Source: Burkholderia ubonensis (GTDB lineage: Bacteria > Pseudomonadota > Gammaproteobacteria > Burkholderiales > Burkholderiaceae). From it: a DNA stretch of 64,000 nt. Each line of letters begins with the position of its first letter. Within the stretch, counting starts at the first letter, position 1. Under the pieces are notes generated by a model. It had not been told where the DNA came from and searched no databases. It was given only the letters and a program-made list of their open reading frames with translations. Of this stretch, positions 54,505 to 63,934 are shown piece after piece. The stretch lies in NCBI RefSeq assembly GCF_001718695.1, contig NZ_CP013421.1, positions 682,001-746,000 of the forward strand, in the 5' to 3' direction. The translations under genes and the position numbers were made by a program.

Positions 54505-56673
54505 ATGCCAATCACCCTGACGCTGCACCGAAACCTGATCGCCTCGCTGACGGCGAGCCTGCTTTGCGTTCCCGCCGCCCATGCCAGCTCCGACGACACC
54601 TGCGACGTGCAGCTCACGCTGCGGCAGGGCGCCTACTCGTGCGGCAACGTGCCGATGCTGAGCCCCGGCAACGACACGCGCATCAACGCGATGCTGCTGA
54701 TGGTCGACAGCGGCAAGGTCGCGCAGCTCTTCCCGGACCCGAAGACCATCCCGGCGAAGGAGCGGATCAACCAGATCGTCGTGCCGTTCCCGATGGATTT
54801 TTCCGGCTGGATCGATATCGGCCAGAAGTCGCCCGACAAGACCGGCGACGGACAGGACGCCGATCCATCGTCGAACCGCTACGCCGATGGCGAAGGCAGC
54901 ATCTGCCGCAGCATGGAGTCGGGCGCGCAAGCGTTCAACGACGCCCTGAGCGGAGCGGCCGGCCTTCCCGCTGACGAAGCCGCGCGCCTGCGCGCCGCCC
55001 GCGCCGACATCGCGCAGAAGACCTGCGCCGCGGGCGGCGCGACCGCTTCCTGGACGCGACCGCCGGTCAAATCGGCGCTCGCCCGCGACTTCGCGACCTA
55101 CCTCGACGGCGCGAACGCGTTCTACCGCTTCGACTTCCTCGCCGCGACCAAGGCATTCGCCGGCGCATCGCGCAGCGCCAACCCGTGGCTGAAGGAAACC
55201 GGGCTCTATATGGCCGGACGCGCGCAGCTGAACGCCGCGCAGGCCAATGCCTTCGACAACGACAGCCCCACGCCGTCACGCGAACGCGTGACGAAGGTCT
55301 CGCTCGACGCCGCCGACACCGTGTTTCGCACCTACCTGAAGATCTATCCGCAGGGCGACTACGCGGTGTCCGCGACCGGGCTGTTGCGGCGCATCGCGTG
55401 GCTCGGCGGCAACGTCACGCAACAGGCCGACCTGTACGGTCACGCGCTCGCGCGCTGGTCGCCCACGGCGTCGAACGTGCCGCTCATGCAACTGGCGAAT
55501 GAACTCGACAACAAGCTGCTGTTCGCATCGGGATTCGACGCGCGCCAGGTCCAATCGCCCGCCATGCTGGCGACCGTCGACCTGATGCGCATGCGCACGT
55601 CGAACAGCGGCGACGCGAGCCGCGACAAGCCGCTGACGCTGGACGAGCTGCGCGCGCAGAAGCCGCGCTTCGCCGCCGCGCCGGCGCTGCACGACTATCT
55701 GGTCGCGACCTGGTATCTGCAGATCGGGCACAAGCCCGATGCCGCGCTCGCACTGCTGCCGCAGACGCCCGGCGCGTCGCTCGACTACTTCGGCCTGAGC
55801 CAGCAGACGCTGCGCGCCTTCGCGCTGGAGGACAGCGGCCAGACCGACAAGGCGCGGCAGCTCTGGCGCGATCTGATCCCGCTCGCGAAACTCCCCTTCC
55901 AGCGCGAAGCGCTGGAGCTCGCGCTCGCGATCAACCTCGAGCAGGCTGGCCTCGTCGACGACGCATTCGCCGCCGATTCGCCGGTGCAGAATGCGGCGAT
56001 CCGCGCCGTGCTGTTGCAGCGTACGGCCGGGGCGGCGCTGCTGCGCACGCAGGCGCAGAACCCAGCGACCAGCGCTGCACTGCGCGACATCGCGCTTTAT
56101 ACGCTGCTGTACAAGGAGTTCACGCGCGGGCACTACGCCGACTTCGTCGCGGACGTCGCGCTGGTGTCCGGTGCGCCGGCCGAGCCGCTGAAGCCGTTCG
56201 TCGCGTCCGGCGCGCGCAATGCGGACGGCTACGTATGCCCGTCCGCGCGCGACGTCGCGGCGGCGCTGCAACAAAACCCCGCCGACGCACCAGCGCTCAA
56301 CTGCCTTGCGGACTTCGTGCGCCTTCATCCGCCCGCAGCCGGCATCGAAAGCTATGCGACCCCGGCGTGGCTGCGCAGCGCGCCGGCCGCCGCCACGCGC
56401 GTGCCGCCGACGCTCGGGAGTGCGCCGTCACTGTTCAAGGGCAAGCGGTACGAACGGATGCCGAGCTACGTGGCGGTGATGGACGATGCGCAGGCGAACC
56501 CCAACGACCGGGCCTACGCGCTCTATCGGGCGATCAAATGCTATGCGCCGTCGGGCTCCAACGATTGCGGCGGCAAGGACGTTCCGAAGACCACCCGCAA
56601 GCGCTGGTTCAATACGCTGAAGACCAGCTATGCGGGCACGCCTTGGGCGCGCAAGCTGCGCTACTACTGGTGA
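54505..56673 (+). CDS. Secreted helical-repeat protein
   Basis: The 722-residue protein has a signal peptide (MPITLTLHRNLIASLTASLL, CVPAAHAS, cleavage after about residue 27). The mature part is built mostly of alpha-helical pairs spaced like TPR/SEL1-type repeats (for example FLAATKAFAGASRSANPWLK, TVFRTYLKIYPQGDYAVSAT, HDYLVATWYLQIGHKPDAAL, GQTDKARQLWRDLIPLAKLP). Several Cys residues (C-x7-C type pairs near the N-terminus and YVCPSARD, ALNCLADF) could form disulfides in the periplasm. A Ca-like or GXXKT loop near 105-120 (KSPDKTGDGQDADPSSN) is unexplained. No named family is recognised. It is followed by a DUF3142 gene starting 8 bases later, and both are exported, so they probably work together. 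Confidence 0.75.
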   Translation: MPITLTLHRNLIASLTASLLCVPAAHASSDDTCDVQLTLRQGAYSCGNVPMLSPGNDTRINAMLLMVDSGKVAQLFPDPKTIPAKERINQIVVPFPMDFSGWIDIGQKSPDKTGDGQDADPSSNRYADGEGSICRSMESGAQAFNDALSGAAGLPADEAARLRAARADIAQKTCAAGGATASWTRPPVKSALARDFATYLDGANAFYRFDFLAATKAFAGASRSANPWLKETGLYMAGRAQLNAAQANAFDNDSPTPSRERVTKVSLDAADTVFRTYLKIYPQGDYAVSATGLLRRIAWLGGNVTQQADLYGHALARWSPTASNVPLMQLANELDNKLLFASGFDARQVQSPAMLATVDLMRMRTSNSGDASRDKPLTLDELRAQKPRFAAAPALHDYLVATWYLQIGHKPDAALALLPQTPGASLDYFGLSQQTLRAFALEDSGQTDKARQLWRDLIPLAKLPFQREALELALAINLEQAGLVDDAFAADSPVQNAAIRAVLLQRTAGAALLRTQAQNPATSAALRDIALYTLLYKEFTRGHYADFVADVALVSGAPAEPLKPFVASGARNADGYVCPSARDVAAALQQNPADAPALNCLADFVRLHPPAAGIESYATPAWLRSAPAAATRVPPTLGSAPSLFKGKRYERMPSYVAVMDDAQANPNDRAYALYRAIKCYAPSGSNDCGGKDVPKTTRKRWFNTLKTSYAGTPWARKLRYYW

Positions 56674-56680
56674 GCGCCGC

Positions 56681-57388
56681 ATGAGGCGGCTCGCGTGCGT
56701 CGCGCTGCTGCTGGCGGCCCGCGCGGCGCTGGGCGGCACCGTCGATGCGCGCGACTACGATGCGTTCTGGCTATGGGCGGGCGTGAAGCCGCAGCCGGTG
56801 GTGAGTGGCGCGCGCACCGTCTACGTGCTGCAAGGCCAGATCGAGGCGTCGCCCCAGGACGATGCGCAAGTGCGCTTCATCGCTCAGGGCGTCGCGCTGC
56901 CGCCCGCACCGCATGCGCGCATCTGGCTCGTCTATCGTGCGCATACGCTGCGCTGGACGCCGCGGGTCACGCAGATCATGCTGGCCCAGCTCGCGCGCTG
57001 GCGTGCGTCGGGCCGCACGATCGCGGGCATCCAGATCGATTTCGATGCGCGCACGCGCCATCTTCAGGACTACCTTGCGTTTCTGCGGACCCTGCGCGAG
57101 ACCCTGCCCGCCGATTGCCGGTTGAGCATCACGGGGCTCCTCGACTGGAGCAGCCGCATCGATACCGACCAGGTCAACCAGCTCAGGGGAATCGTCGACG
57201 AAGTGGTCGTGCAGACCTATCAGGGGCGCAGCACGATCCCGACCTACGCCGCCTATCTCCCCCGCGTCGCCCGGCTGCAGCTGCCGTTCCGCATCGGCGT
57301 GATCGAAGGCGGCGAGTGGGATGCGCCGCCCTACCTCGCGGCGAATCCGTGGTTTCGCGGGTACGTCGTATTCCTGCGCAACGGCTAA
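56681..57388 (+). CDS. DUF3142 exported protein (glycoside-hydrolase-like)
   Basis: The 235-residue protein has a short signal peptide (MRRLACVALLLAARAALGG). The mature part begins DARDYDAFWLWAGVKPQPVV, the hallmark of DUF3142, followed by a barrel-like series of strands: TIAGIQIDFDARTRHLQDYL, LSITGLLDWSS, VDEVVVQTYQGRSTIP and PFRIGVIEGGEWDAPPYL. The family resembles TIM-barrel glycoside hydrolases, with acidic residues in the IQIDFD strand as candidate catalytic or binding residues; activity is unproven. ATG at 56681 follows the upstream stop by 7 bases, so the two genes form an operon. Its targets may be polysaccharides in the envelope (inference). Confidence 0.8.
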   Translation: MRRLACVALLLAARAALGGTVDARDYDAFWLWAGVKPQPVVSGARTVYVLQGQIEASPQDDAQVRFIAQGVALPPAPHARIWLVYRAHTLRWTPRVTQIMLAQLARWRASGRTIAGIQIDFDARTRHLQDYLAFLRTLRETLPADCRLSITGLLDWSSRIDTDQVNQLRGIVDEVVVQTYQGRSTIPTYAAYLPRVARLQLPFRIGVIEGGEWDAPPYLAANPWFRGYVVFLRNG

Positions 57389-57448
57389 CGCGCGGCTATG
57401 CGGCGGTGGCGCCGCCCGCGTGGGCAGTGCCGCGCCGCCGCTAGCTGA

Positions 57449-58285
57449 TTACGCCTGGACGAACGCCAGCAGGTCGGCGTTGAGGACGTCCGCGTTGACC
57501 GTCAGCATCCCGTGCGAATAGCCGGGATAGGTTTTCAGCGTGCCGTTCTTCAGCAGCTTGATCGACTTCAGTGCGGCATCCGCGATCGGCACGATCTGGT
57601 CGTCCTCGCCATGCAGCACCAGCGTCGGCACCGAGATCGACCGCAGGTCTTCCGTCTGGTCGGTTTCGGAGAACGCCTTGATCCCGTCGTAATGGGCCTT
57701 CGCACTGCCCATCATGCCCTGCCGCCACCAGTTCCGGATGACGCCCTGATGCACCGTCGCCCCGGGCCGGTTGAAGCCGTAGAACGGGCCGGACGGCACG
57801 TCGAGGTAGAACTGCGCGCGGTTGTCGGCGAGCGCCTTGCGGAAGCCGTCGAAGACCTCGAGCGGCAGCCCCGCCGGATTCGCGTCGGTCTTGAGCATCA
57901 GCGGCGGCACCGCGCTGACCAGCACCGCCTTCGCGACGCGGCCGGCCGGCTCGCCGTGCCGCGCCACATAGCGCGCGACTTCGCCGCCGCCGGTGGAATG
58001 GCCGACATGCACCGCGTTGCGCAGGTCGAGCGCTTCGACCACCGCGAACGCATCGGCCGCGTAGTGATCCATGTCGTGGCCGTCCGACACCTGCGTCGAG
58101 CGGCCGTGGCCACGGCGGTCGTGCGCGATCACGCGAAAGCCGCGTTGCACGAAGAACAGCATCTGCGCATCCCAGTCGTCGGAAGACAGCGGCCAGCCGT
58201 GGTGGAACATGATCGGCTGGGCGTCCCTCGCGCCCCAGTCCTTGTAGAAGATGTCGACGTGGTCCTTCGTAGTGATGTACGGCAT
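57449..58285 (-). CDS. Alpha/beta hydrolase (non-haem chloroperoxidase/esterase type)
   Basis: The 278-residue enzyme has the alpha/beta-hydrolase core: IMFHHGWPLSSDDWDAQM (oxyanion-hole region), VIAHDRRGHGRS and the nucleophile elbow AVHVGHSTGGGEVARYV with Ser at about 98. The catalytic Asp is in LVLHGEDDQIVPI and the His is in YSHGML. These match the bacterial non-haem chloroperoxidase/arylesterase group, which also shows perhydrolase activity. Its natural substrate is unknown. ATG at 58285 has AAGGAG 10 bases upstream. It stands alone between a convergent exported protein gene and a downstream SDR gene. Confidence 0.9.
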   Translation of the reverse strand: MPYITTKDHVDIFYKDWGARDAQPIMFHHGWPLSSDDWDAQMLFFVQRGFRVIAHDRRGHGRSTQVSDGHDMDHYAADAFAVVEALDLRNAVHVGHSTGGGEVARYVARHGEPAGRVAKAVLVSAVPPLMLKTDANPAGLPLEVFDGFRKALADNRAQFYLDVPSGPFYGFNRPGATVHQGVIRNWWRQGMMGSAKAHYDGIKAFSETDQTEDLRSISVPTLVLHGEDDQIVPIADAALKSIKLLKNGTLKTYPGYSHGMLTVNADVLNADLLAFVQA

Positions 58286-58544
58286 GGCTGCAGGCTCCTT
58301 TGGGGTAGGTGGACGTCGCATGCCGGCGGGCCATCCTGGCGGATGGCGGGATCGAGTTGCGGCGCGGCGGCACATGCCGCGCCGCTCGATTCGGCACCTC
58401 TTCGTTGTAGCGGAAAACTGCGACCGCGTCATGAAGCCAAATACATGAGCGCACGCAGCGGCGCCCGACAGCGCGCCAGCGCACACTCTTTTGCGCAACT
58501 AACCGTGTGAATTCGCGACGCTCGCGCGGCGGCGTGCCCGCGCA

Positions 58545-59378
58545 TCAGCCGTCGGTCGACACGGTCAGCGGCTCCCATGCGCGGATGTCGTCCTGCAACG
58601 CCGCCCATTTGGCGCGCACGAGGCGCAGCGCGTCGCTGCCGAGCAGCAGATGGGCCGGCGGAGCATCGGCTTCGATGACGGCGAGCATCGCCTGCGCGGC
58701 CTTCACGGGATCGCCCAATTGCCGGCCGCTGTTGCGTTCGCGCGCCTGCCGGACCGGATCGAACAGCGCGTCGTAATCGGCGATCGAGCGCGGCGTCCGC
58801 GTCATCGAACGGCCGGCCCAGTCGGTGCGGAACGAGCCCGGTGCGACGGCCGTCACCGCGACGCCGAACGGCGCGAGTTCCTTGCCGAGCGCTTCGGAGA
58901 TGCCTTCGAGCGCGAACTTGCTGCCGCAGTAGTAGGCGATGCCCGGCATCGTGATGTGCCCGCCCATCGACGTGATGTTCAGGATGCGGCCGCGCCGGCG
59001 GGTGCGCATGAACGGCACGACGGCCTTCATCATCGCGACGGCGCCGAACACATTCACGTCGAATTGCCGGCGCAGCTCCGCCAGCGGCGACTCCTCCACG
59101 ATGCCTTCGTGTCCGTAGCCGGCATTGTTGACCAGCACGTCGACGGGCCCGACGCTCGCCTCGAGCTCCGCGACCACGCGGTCGATGCGCTCGAAGTCGG
59201 TCACGTCGAGCACGCGGCCGATGGCCGCCTGCGGGGACAGCGCTTCGAACGCGCGCCGCGCATCGTCGCTTCTCACGGTGCCGACCACCGTGTACCCCGC
59301 CGCCAACGCCTGCTGCGCCAACGCCCGGCCGAAGCCGCTGCTCACGCCGGTGATGAGCATGATGGTGCCTGATGCCAT
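58545..59378 (-). CDS. Short-chain dehydrogenase/reductase
   Basis: The 277-residue enzyme is a classical SDR: TGxxxGxG in LITGVSSGFGRALAQQ, NNAG in VDVLVNNAGYGHEGI, and the catalytic Ser/Tyr/Lys in ILNITSMGG and AYYCGSKFALEGISE. It should oxidise or reduce an alcohol/ketone with NAD(P). It is divergent to an AraC-type regulator 95 bases away, which is probably its regulator. The start ATG at 59378 follows the family pattern; the flanking regions give no other clue to substrate. Confidence 0.9.
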   Translation of the reverse strand: MASGTIMLITGVSSGFGRALAQQALAAGYTVVGTVRSDDARRAFEALSPQAAIGRVLDVTDFERIDRVVAELEASVGPVDVLVNNAGYGHEGIVEESPLAELRRQFDVNVFGAVAMMKAVVPFMRTRRRGRILNITSMGGHITMPGIAYYCGSKFALEGISEALGKELAPFGVAVTAVAPGSFRTDWAGRSMTRTPRSIADYDALFDPVRQARERNSGRQLGDPVKAAQAMLAVIEADAPPAHLLLGSDALRLVRAKWAALQDDIRAWEPLTVSTDG

Positions 59379-59472
59379 GTGAAGTTCTCCAGAAAGTCGA
59401 TCACGGCATGCATGCTAGTCTGAGGGCCTGCGACGAATAATGCCGATTCCGCTGAGATTCTTGCCTAAAGCT

Positions 59473-60447
59473 ATGAGCGCCATCATCACGTCACTGCCAT
59501 CGCCGTCGTCGCCGCCGGCGCAGCGCCGCGCGCGGCTGATCGCGCTGCTGCGCGCGCTGGCGCCGCACGAAGGCTACAACGCGACCGCGCTGCCGAGCGT
59601 GCGCATCCTGCGCTCGGACCGTGCGCTGTCGCGTACGCCGGTGCTGTACGATCCTGGCATCGTGATCGTGTGCCAGGGCCGCAAGCGCGGCTACTTCGGC
59701 GGCGAATGCTATCTGTACGACGAGGACCATTACCTGGCCGTGTCGGTGCCCGTGCCGTTCAGCATGGAAACCGACGCCACCGTAGAGCGCCCGCTGCTCG
59801 CGCTGTACCTGCACGTCGATTTGACGATAGCCGCCGAGCTGGCGGCGCAGATCGATCGCGAAGGCGGCGCGGCGCCCGTAGAGGCGCCCAGGAGCATGAT
59901 GTCGACGCCGATGGACGAAGCGATGCACGCGAGCGTGCTGCGTTTCGTCGACGCGATGCACCGGCCGCTCGAAGCGGCGGTGCTCGGGCCGGCGCTGCTG
60001 CGCGAGCTGTACTTCCGCGTGCTGACCGGCGCGCAGGGCGGCGCGCTGAGAAGCGCGCTGGCGATGCGCGGACAGTTCGGCCGCATCGGCCGATCGCTGC
60101 ATGTAATTCACGCCGACTATGCGCGCGCGCTCGACGTGCGGCGGCTTGCGGCCAAGGCCGGCATGAGCGTGCCGAGCTTTCACAGCCACTTCAAGGCGAT
60201 CACACATGCGTCGCCGATGCAGTACCTGAAATCGACGCGGCTGCATCAGGCGCGTCTGCTGATGGTGCGTCAGGACCTGACGGCGGAAGCGGCGGCCTAT
60301 GCGGTCGGTTATACGAGCCCGTCGCAGTTCAGCCGCGAGTTCAAACGGCTGTTCGGACTGACGCCCGCGCAGGAAGCGAAGCGCATGCGCGCGAGCTTCG
60401 CGCTGCCCGAGCCGTTCGACGGTGCGGTGTTCGTGGCGTCGCATTGA
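59473..60447 (+). CDS. AraC-family transcriptional regulator (AraC_N type)
   Basis: The product has about 324 residues. The N-terminal ligand domain (PVLYDPGIVIVCQGRKRGYF, then YLAVSVPVPFSMET) is of the AraC_N/CupinR type found in regulators beside SDR genes. The C-terminal double HTH reads VRRLAAKAGMSVPSFHSHFK and SPSQFSREFKRLFGLTPAQE. It very likely controls the divergent SDR gene, which shares a 94-base promoter region. ATG at 59473 (MSAIITSL) matches relatives better than the earlier ATG at 59440; neither has a strong ribosome site. Confidence 0.9.
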   Translation: MSAIITSLPSPSSPPAQRRARLIALLRALAPHEGYNATALPSVRILRSDRALSRTPVLYDPGIVIVCQGRKRGYFGGECYLYDEDHYLAVSVPVPFSMETDATVERPLLALYLHVDLTIAAELAAQIDREGGAAPVEAPRSMMSTPMDEAMHASVLRFVDAMHRPLEAAVLGPALLRELYFRVLTGAQGGALRSALAMRGQFGRIGRSLHVIHADYARALDVRRLAAKAGMSVPSFHSHFKAITHASPMQYLKSTRLHQARLLMVRQDLTAEAAAYAVGYTSPSQFSREFKRLFGLTPAQEAKRMRASFALPEPFDGAVFVASH

Positions 60448-60484
60448 GCAACGCATGCGACGCAGCTGCCCGATCGCCGCCCCT

Positions 60485-61666
60485 TCACCGCGCCCCCACC
60501 CTCCACACCGTCACCTCATGCAGCGTCTCGCCGGGTTTGAGCACGGTCGTCGGGAACGCCGGCCGGTTCGGCGAATCGGGAAAATGCTCGGCCTCCAGCG
60601 CGAACGCGTCGGTCTGCCGGTAAAGCGTGCCGCCCTTGCCGGCGACGCTGCCGTTCAACCCGTTGGACGTATAGAACTGCAGCCCCGGCTGCGTCGTGTA
60701 GACCTCCAGAAACCGTCCCGATGCCGGATCGTACGCACGCGCGGCGAACGCCGGCGCGGGCTGGCCGCCGTGGTCGAGCACCCAGTTCTGGTCGTACCCG
60801 TGCGCAATGGCGAGCTGCGGATCACGATCGCGCAGACGCGCGCCGATCGGCGTCAGCTGGCGCAGGTCCATCGGCGTGCCGGCCACGCTCGCCAGCGCGC
60901 CGGTCGGAATCGACGTCGCATCGGTCGGCGTGAAGCGCGCCGCGGCGATCTCGATCAGTTGCCGTTCGACACTGCCGCCGTCGTGCCCCGCGAGATTGAA
61001 ATAGCTGTGGTTGGTCAGGTTGACGACCGTGTCCCGGTTCGTCGTCGCGCGATAGTCGATGCGGATCAGGTCGTCGCGCGTCAGCGTGTAGGTCACGTCG
61101 GTGGTCAGCGTGCCGGGAAAGCCGTTTTCGCCATCGGGGCTCACGTAACGCAGCGTCACGCTCGAACCGTCGGCGTCGCTGCGCGTGCCCGTCACCGTCC
61201 ACACCTTCGCGTCGAAACTATTGGGGCCGCCATGCAGCGTATTCGGCGGATCGTTGACCGGCAGCGTCCAGGTCTTGCCGTCGAGCACGAAGCGCCCGCG
61301 TGCGATGCGGTTCGCATAGCGGCCGATCAACGCACCGAAATGGATGTTGCCGTTGTGCGCCTCGTAGTCGCGCAGCGAATCGAAGCCGAGCACGATATCG
61401 GCGGGCTTGCCGTTGCGGTCCGGCACGTCGAGCGCCGTCACGATGCCGCCGTACGTGATGATCTTCAGCGTCACGCCGTGCGCGTTCGCGAGCGTGTACT
61501 GGCTGACCGGCTGGCCGGCCGCGGTGGTGCCGTAATGCGCACGGCTGACGGACACGTCGGGCGCGGCCGCTGCGGCCGATGCCGTCGACGCAGCGTTCGA
61601 GCCGAGAGCAAACGTTGCGCATGCACAGATCGCGAGCACCGGCCGCCGTGTCGAGAGCGGGTTCAT
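60485..61666 (-). CDS. galM: Exported aldose 1-epimerase
   Basis: The 393-residue protein converts beta- to alpha-aldoses. It has a signal peptide (STRRPVLAICACATFALGSN then Ala-rich to about residue 36). The GalM core follows: IITYGGIVTALDVPDRNGKP, GNIHFGALIGRYANRIARGR, NDPPNTLHGGPNSFDAKVW with the catalytic His region, LTNHSYFNLAGHDGG (substrate His) and the catalytic Glu in FALEAEHFPDSPNRP. Exported epimerases of this kind act on sugars in the periplasm. ATG at 61666 has GGAGG 8 bases upstream. It points the same way as the fatty-acid cluster but is separated from it by a terminator. Confidence 0.92.
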   Translation of the reverse strand: MNPLSTRRPVLAICACATFALGSNAASTASAAAAAPDVSVSRAHYGTTAAGQPVSQYTLANAHGVTLKIITYGGIVTALDVPDRNGKPADIVLGFDSLRDYEAHNGNIHFGALIGRYANRIARGRFVLDGKTWTLPVNDPPNTLHGGPNSFDAKVWTVTGTRSDADGSSVTLRYVSPDGENGFPGTLTTDVTYTLTRDDLIRIDYRATTNRDTVVNLTNHSYFNLAGHDGGSVERQLIEIAAARFTPTDATSIPTGALASVAGTPMDLRQLTPIGARLRDRDPQLAIAHGYDQNWVLDHGGQPAPAFAARAYDPASGRFLEVYTTQPGLQFYTSNGLNGSVAGKGGTLYRQTDAFALEAEHFPDSPNRPAFPTTVLKPGETLHEVTVWRVGAR

Positions 61667-61751
61667 GGACGACCTCCGAAACGGTTGTGTCCATCGCGCC
61701 GCGCAATCCGCATGCCTGCCGGGCGCGCGACGATCGCGCGCGACCACCGCC

Positions 61752-61782
61752 GCAAACGAAAACGGCCGCCCGAAGGCGGCCG
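61752..61782 (-). terminator. Intrinsic terminator of the 3-hydroxyacyl-CoA dehydrogenase operon
   Basis: On the minus strand CGGCCGCC, loop TTCG and GGCGGCCG (61763-61782) form a perfect 8-bp stem with a stable UUCG tetraloop, followed by TTTTCGTTT. It lies 25 bases after the dehydrogenase stop and should end the leftward transcript before the epimerase gene. Confidence 0.85.
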
Positions 61783-61806
61783 CATCGATCAACCTTAGCG
61801 CAGCGC

Positions 61807-62661
61807 TTACTTGCTGTAGTCGTACACCCCGCGCCCCGTCTTCCGCCCGAGGCGCCCTGCCGTCACCATCTCGCGCAGCAGCGGGCACGCACGATACTTC
61901 GGATCCCCGAAGTCCTTCAGGAACACGTCCATCACCGCGAGGCACACGTCGAGCCCAACCAGATCCGCGAGCGCAAGCGGCCCGATCGGATGGTTCGCGC
62001 CCAGCTTCATCCCCTGGTCGATCTCCTCGGCCGACGCGATCCCTTCGGCGAGCACGAAGAATGCCTCGTTGATCATCGGCACCAGGATGCGGTTGACGAC
62101 GAACCCGGGCGAATTGCGCACGCCGATCGGCGACTTGTCGAAGCGCTCCGTCAGCGCGCGCACCGCGGCCGCGGTCGCGTCGCTCGTCTGCAGCCCGCGG
62201 ATGATCTCGACGAGCGGCATCAGCGGCACCGGATTGAAGAAGTGCATGCCGACGAAGCGCGACGGGTCGGCCAGCGGCGCGGCGAGCGCGGTGATCGAGA
62301 TCGACGACGTGTTGGTCGCGACGATGGCGTCCGCGCGCACCACCGCTTCGATCTGCTTCAGGATGCGCGCCTTCAGCTCGACGTTCTCGGTGGCCGCCTC
62401 GATCACGATGTCGGCCGCGGCCAGCCGCTGGTAGTCGGTCGACGTCTCGATGCGCGCGAGCGCGGCGTCGCGCGTCGCAGCGTCGAGCTTGTCCTTCGAC
62501 ACGAGCCGCTCGAGGCTGCCCTTCAGCGTGGCGACGCCCTTCGCGAGCGCCGCGTCGTTGACGTCGATCATCACGACGTTGAGTCCCGCAACGGCCGCGG
62601 TTTGCGCGATGCCGTTGCCCATGGTGCCGGCGCCGATGACGCCTACGGTTTCGATGGCCAT
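61807..62661 (-). CDS. 3-hydroxybutyryl-CoA dehydrogenase
   Basis: The 284-residue enzyme oxidises (S)-3-hydroxyacyl-CoA with NAD. It has the Rossmann start [20 protein letters not shown], the catalytic-His signature [20 protein letters not shown] (His about 138) and the C-terminal helical domain ([40 protein letters not shown]). This is the short monofunctional type (PaaH/Hbd). It starts 33 bases after the thiolase gene. Together they interconvert acetyl-CoA, acetoacetyl-CoA and 3-hydroxybutyryl-CoA, for fatty-acid/aromatic breakdown or polyhydroxybutyrate supply. Confidence 0.93.
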   Translation of the reverse strand: MAIETVGVIGAGTMGNGIAQTAAVAGLNVVMIDVNDAALAKGVATLKGSLERLVSKDKLDAATRDAALARIETSTDYQRLAAADIVIEAATENVELKARILKQIEAVVRADAIVATNTSSISITALAAPLADPSRFVGMHFFNPVPLMPLVEIIRGLQTSDATAAAVRALTERFDKSPIGVRNSPGFVVNRILVPMINEAFFVLAEGIASAEEIDQGMKLGANHPIGPLALADLVGLDVCLAVMDVFLKDFGDPKYRACPLLREMVTAGRLGRKTGRGVYDYSK

Positions 62662-62694
62662 GACGATTCCTGTGGTCGGGTGCTGAGCGCTCGA

Positions 62695-63891
62695 TTATTG
62701 AAGGTTCTCGAAGATCGCGGCAATGCCCTGCCCGCCGCCGATACACATCGTCACGAGCGCGTAACGGCCGCCGATGCGCTTCAGTTCATACAGCGCCTTC
62801 ACGGTGATCAACGCGCCGGTCGCGCCGATCGGGTGACCGAGCGAGATGCCCGAGCCGTTCGGGTTCACCTTCGCCGGATCGAGCCCCAGCTCCTTCGTCA
62901 CCGCGCACGCCTGCGCGGCGAACGCCTCGTTCGCCTCGATCACGTCGAGATCGGCGACCGTCAGCCCCGCGCGCTCGAGCACCTTCTGCGTCGCCGGCAC
63001 CGGGCCGATGCCCATGTACGCCGGATCGACGCCCGCATGCGCATACGCCACGAGCCGCGCGAGCGGCTTCACGCCCTGCGCGCGCGCCGCATCCGCGCTC
63101 ATCATCAGCACCGCGGCGGCCGCGTCGTTGATGCCCGACGCGTTGCCGGCCGTCACCGTGCCGTTCTCCTTCTGGAACACCGGCTTGAGCTTCGTGAAAT
63201 CGTCGGCGCTCGCGTCGTTGCGCACGTGCTCGTCGGTATCGAACTGCACTTCGCCCTTGCGCGTGCGAATCGCGATCGGCAGGATCTGGTCCTTGAAGCG
63301 TCCTTCCGCGATTGCGCGCGCCGCGCGACGGTGCGATTCGAGCGCGAGCGCATCCTGCTCGTCGCGCGAGATGCCGTACTTGCGCGCGACGTTCTCCGCC
63401 GTCACGCCCATGTGGATCGTCTGGAACGGGTCGTGCAGCGCGCCGAGCATCATGTCGACGAGCTTCGCATCGCCCATCCGCTGCCCGAACCGCGCGGCCG
63501 GCACGGTGTACGGCGCGCGGCTCATGTTTTCCGCGCCGCCGGCGATCGCGACGTCGGCATCGCCGAGCAGGATCGTCTGCGCAGCCGACACGATCGCCTG
63601 CAGGCCCGAGCCGCACAGCCGGTTCACGGTCAGCGCGGGCGTGTGCTGCGCAACGCCGCCGTCGATCGCCGCAACCCGCGCCAGATACATGTCCTTCGGC
63701 TCGGTGTTCACGACGTGGCCGAACACCACGTGGCCGACCGCGTCGCCGGGCACGTTCGCGCGCGCCAGCACTTCGCGCACGACCTTCGCGCCGAGTTCCG
63801 TCGGCGCGAAGTCCTTCAGGCTGCCGCCGAAATCGCCGATCGCGGTGCGAACGCCGCTCACCACCACCACTTCCTTTGCTGCTTGGCTCAT
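62695..63891 (-). CDS. Acetyl-CoA acetyltransferase (beta-ketothiolase, BktB-type)
   Basis: The 398-residue thiolase has the active-site Cys in TVNRLCGSGLQAIVSAAQTI (about 90). The catalytic His is in NPNGSGISLGHPIGATGALI (about 352), and the second Cys is in ALVTMCIGGGQGIAA (about 382). GGAENMSRAPYTVP is also typical. Length matches PhaA/BktB enzymes. Its start could be ATG 63891 or the one immediately before it (63894); I chose 63891 because GGAG lies 7 bases upstream. It precedes the dehydrogenase gene on the same strand and follows the ETF-QO gene by 43 bases. Confidence 0.93.
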   Translation of the reverse strand: MSQAAKEVVVVSGVRTAIGDFGGSLKDFAPTELGAKVVREVLARANVPGDAVGHVVFGHVVNTEPKDMYLARVAAIDGGVAQHTPALTVNRLCGSGLQAIVSAAQTILLGDADVAIAGGAENMSRAPYTVPAARFGQRMGDAKLVDMMLGALHDPFQTIHMGVTAENVARKYGISRDEQDALALESHRRAARAIAEGRFKDQILPIAIRTRKGEVQFDTDEHVRNDASADDFTKLKPVFQKENGTVTAGNASGINDAAAAVLMMSADAARAQGVKPLARLVAYAHAGVDPAYMGIGPVPATQKVLERAGLTVADLDVIEANEAFAAQACAVTKELGLDPAKVNPNGSGISLGHPIGATGALITVKALYELKRIGGRYALVTMCIGGGQGIAAIFENLQ

Positions 63892-63934
63892 CATCTCTCT
63901 CCAGTTCGGTCGCGCACGCATGCGCGGTCACGCA

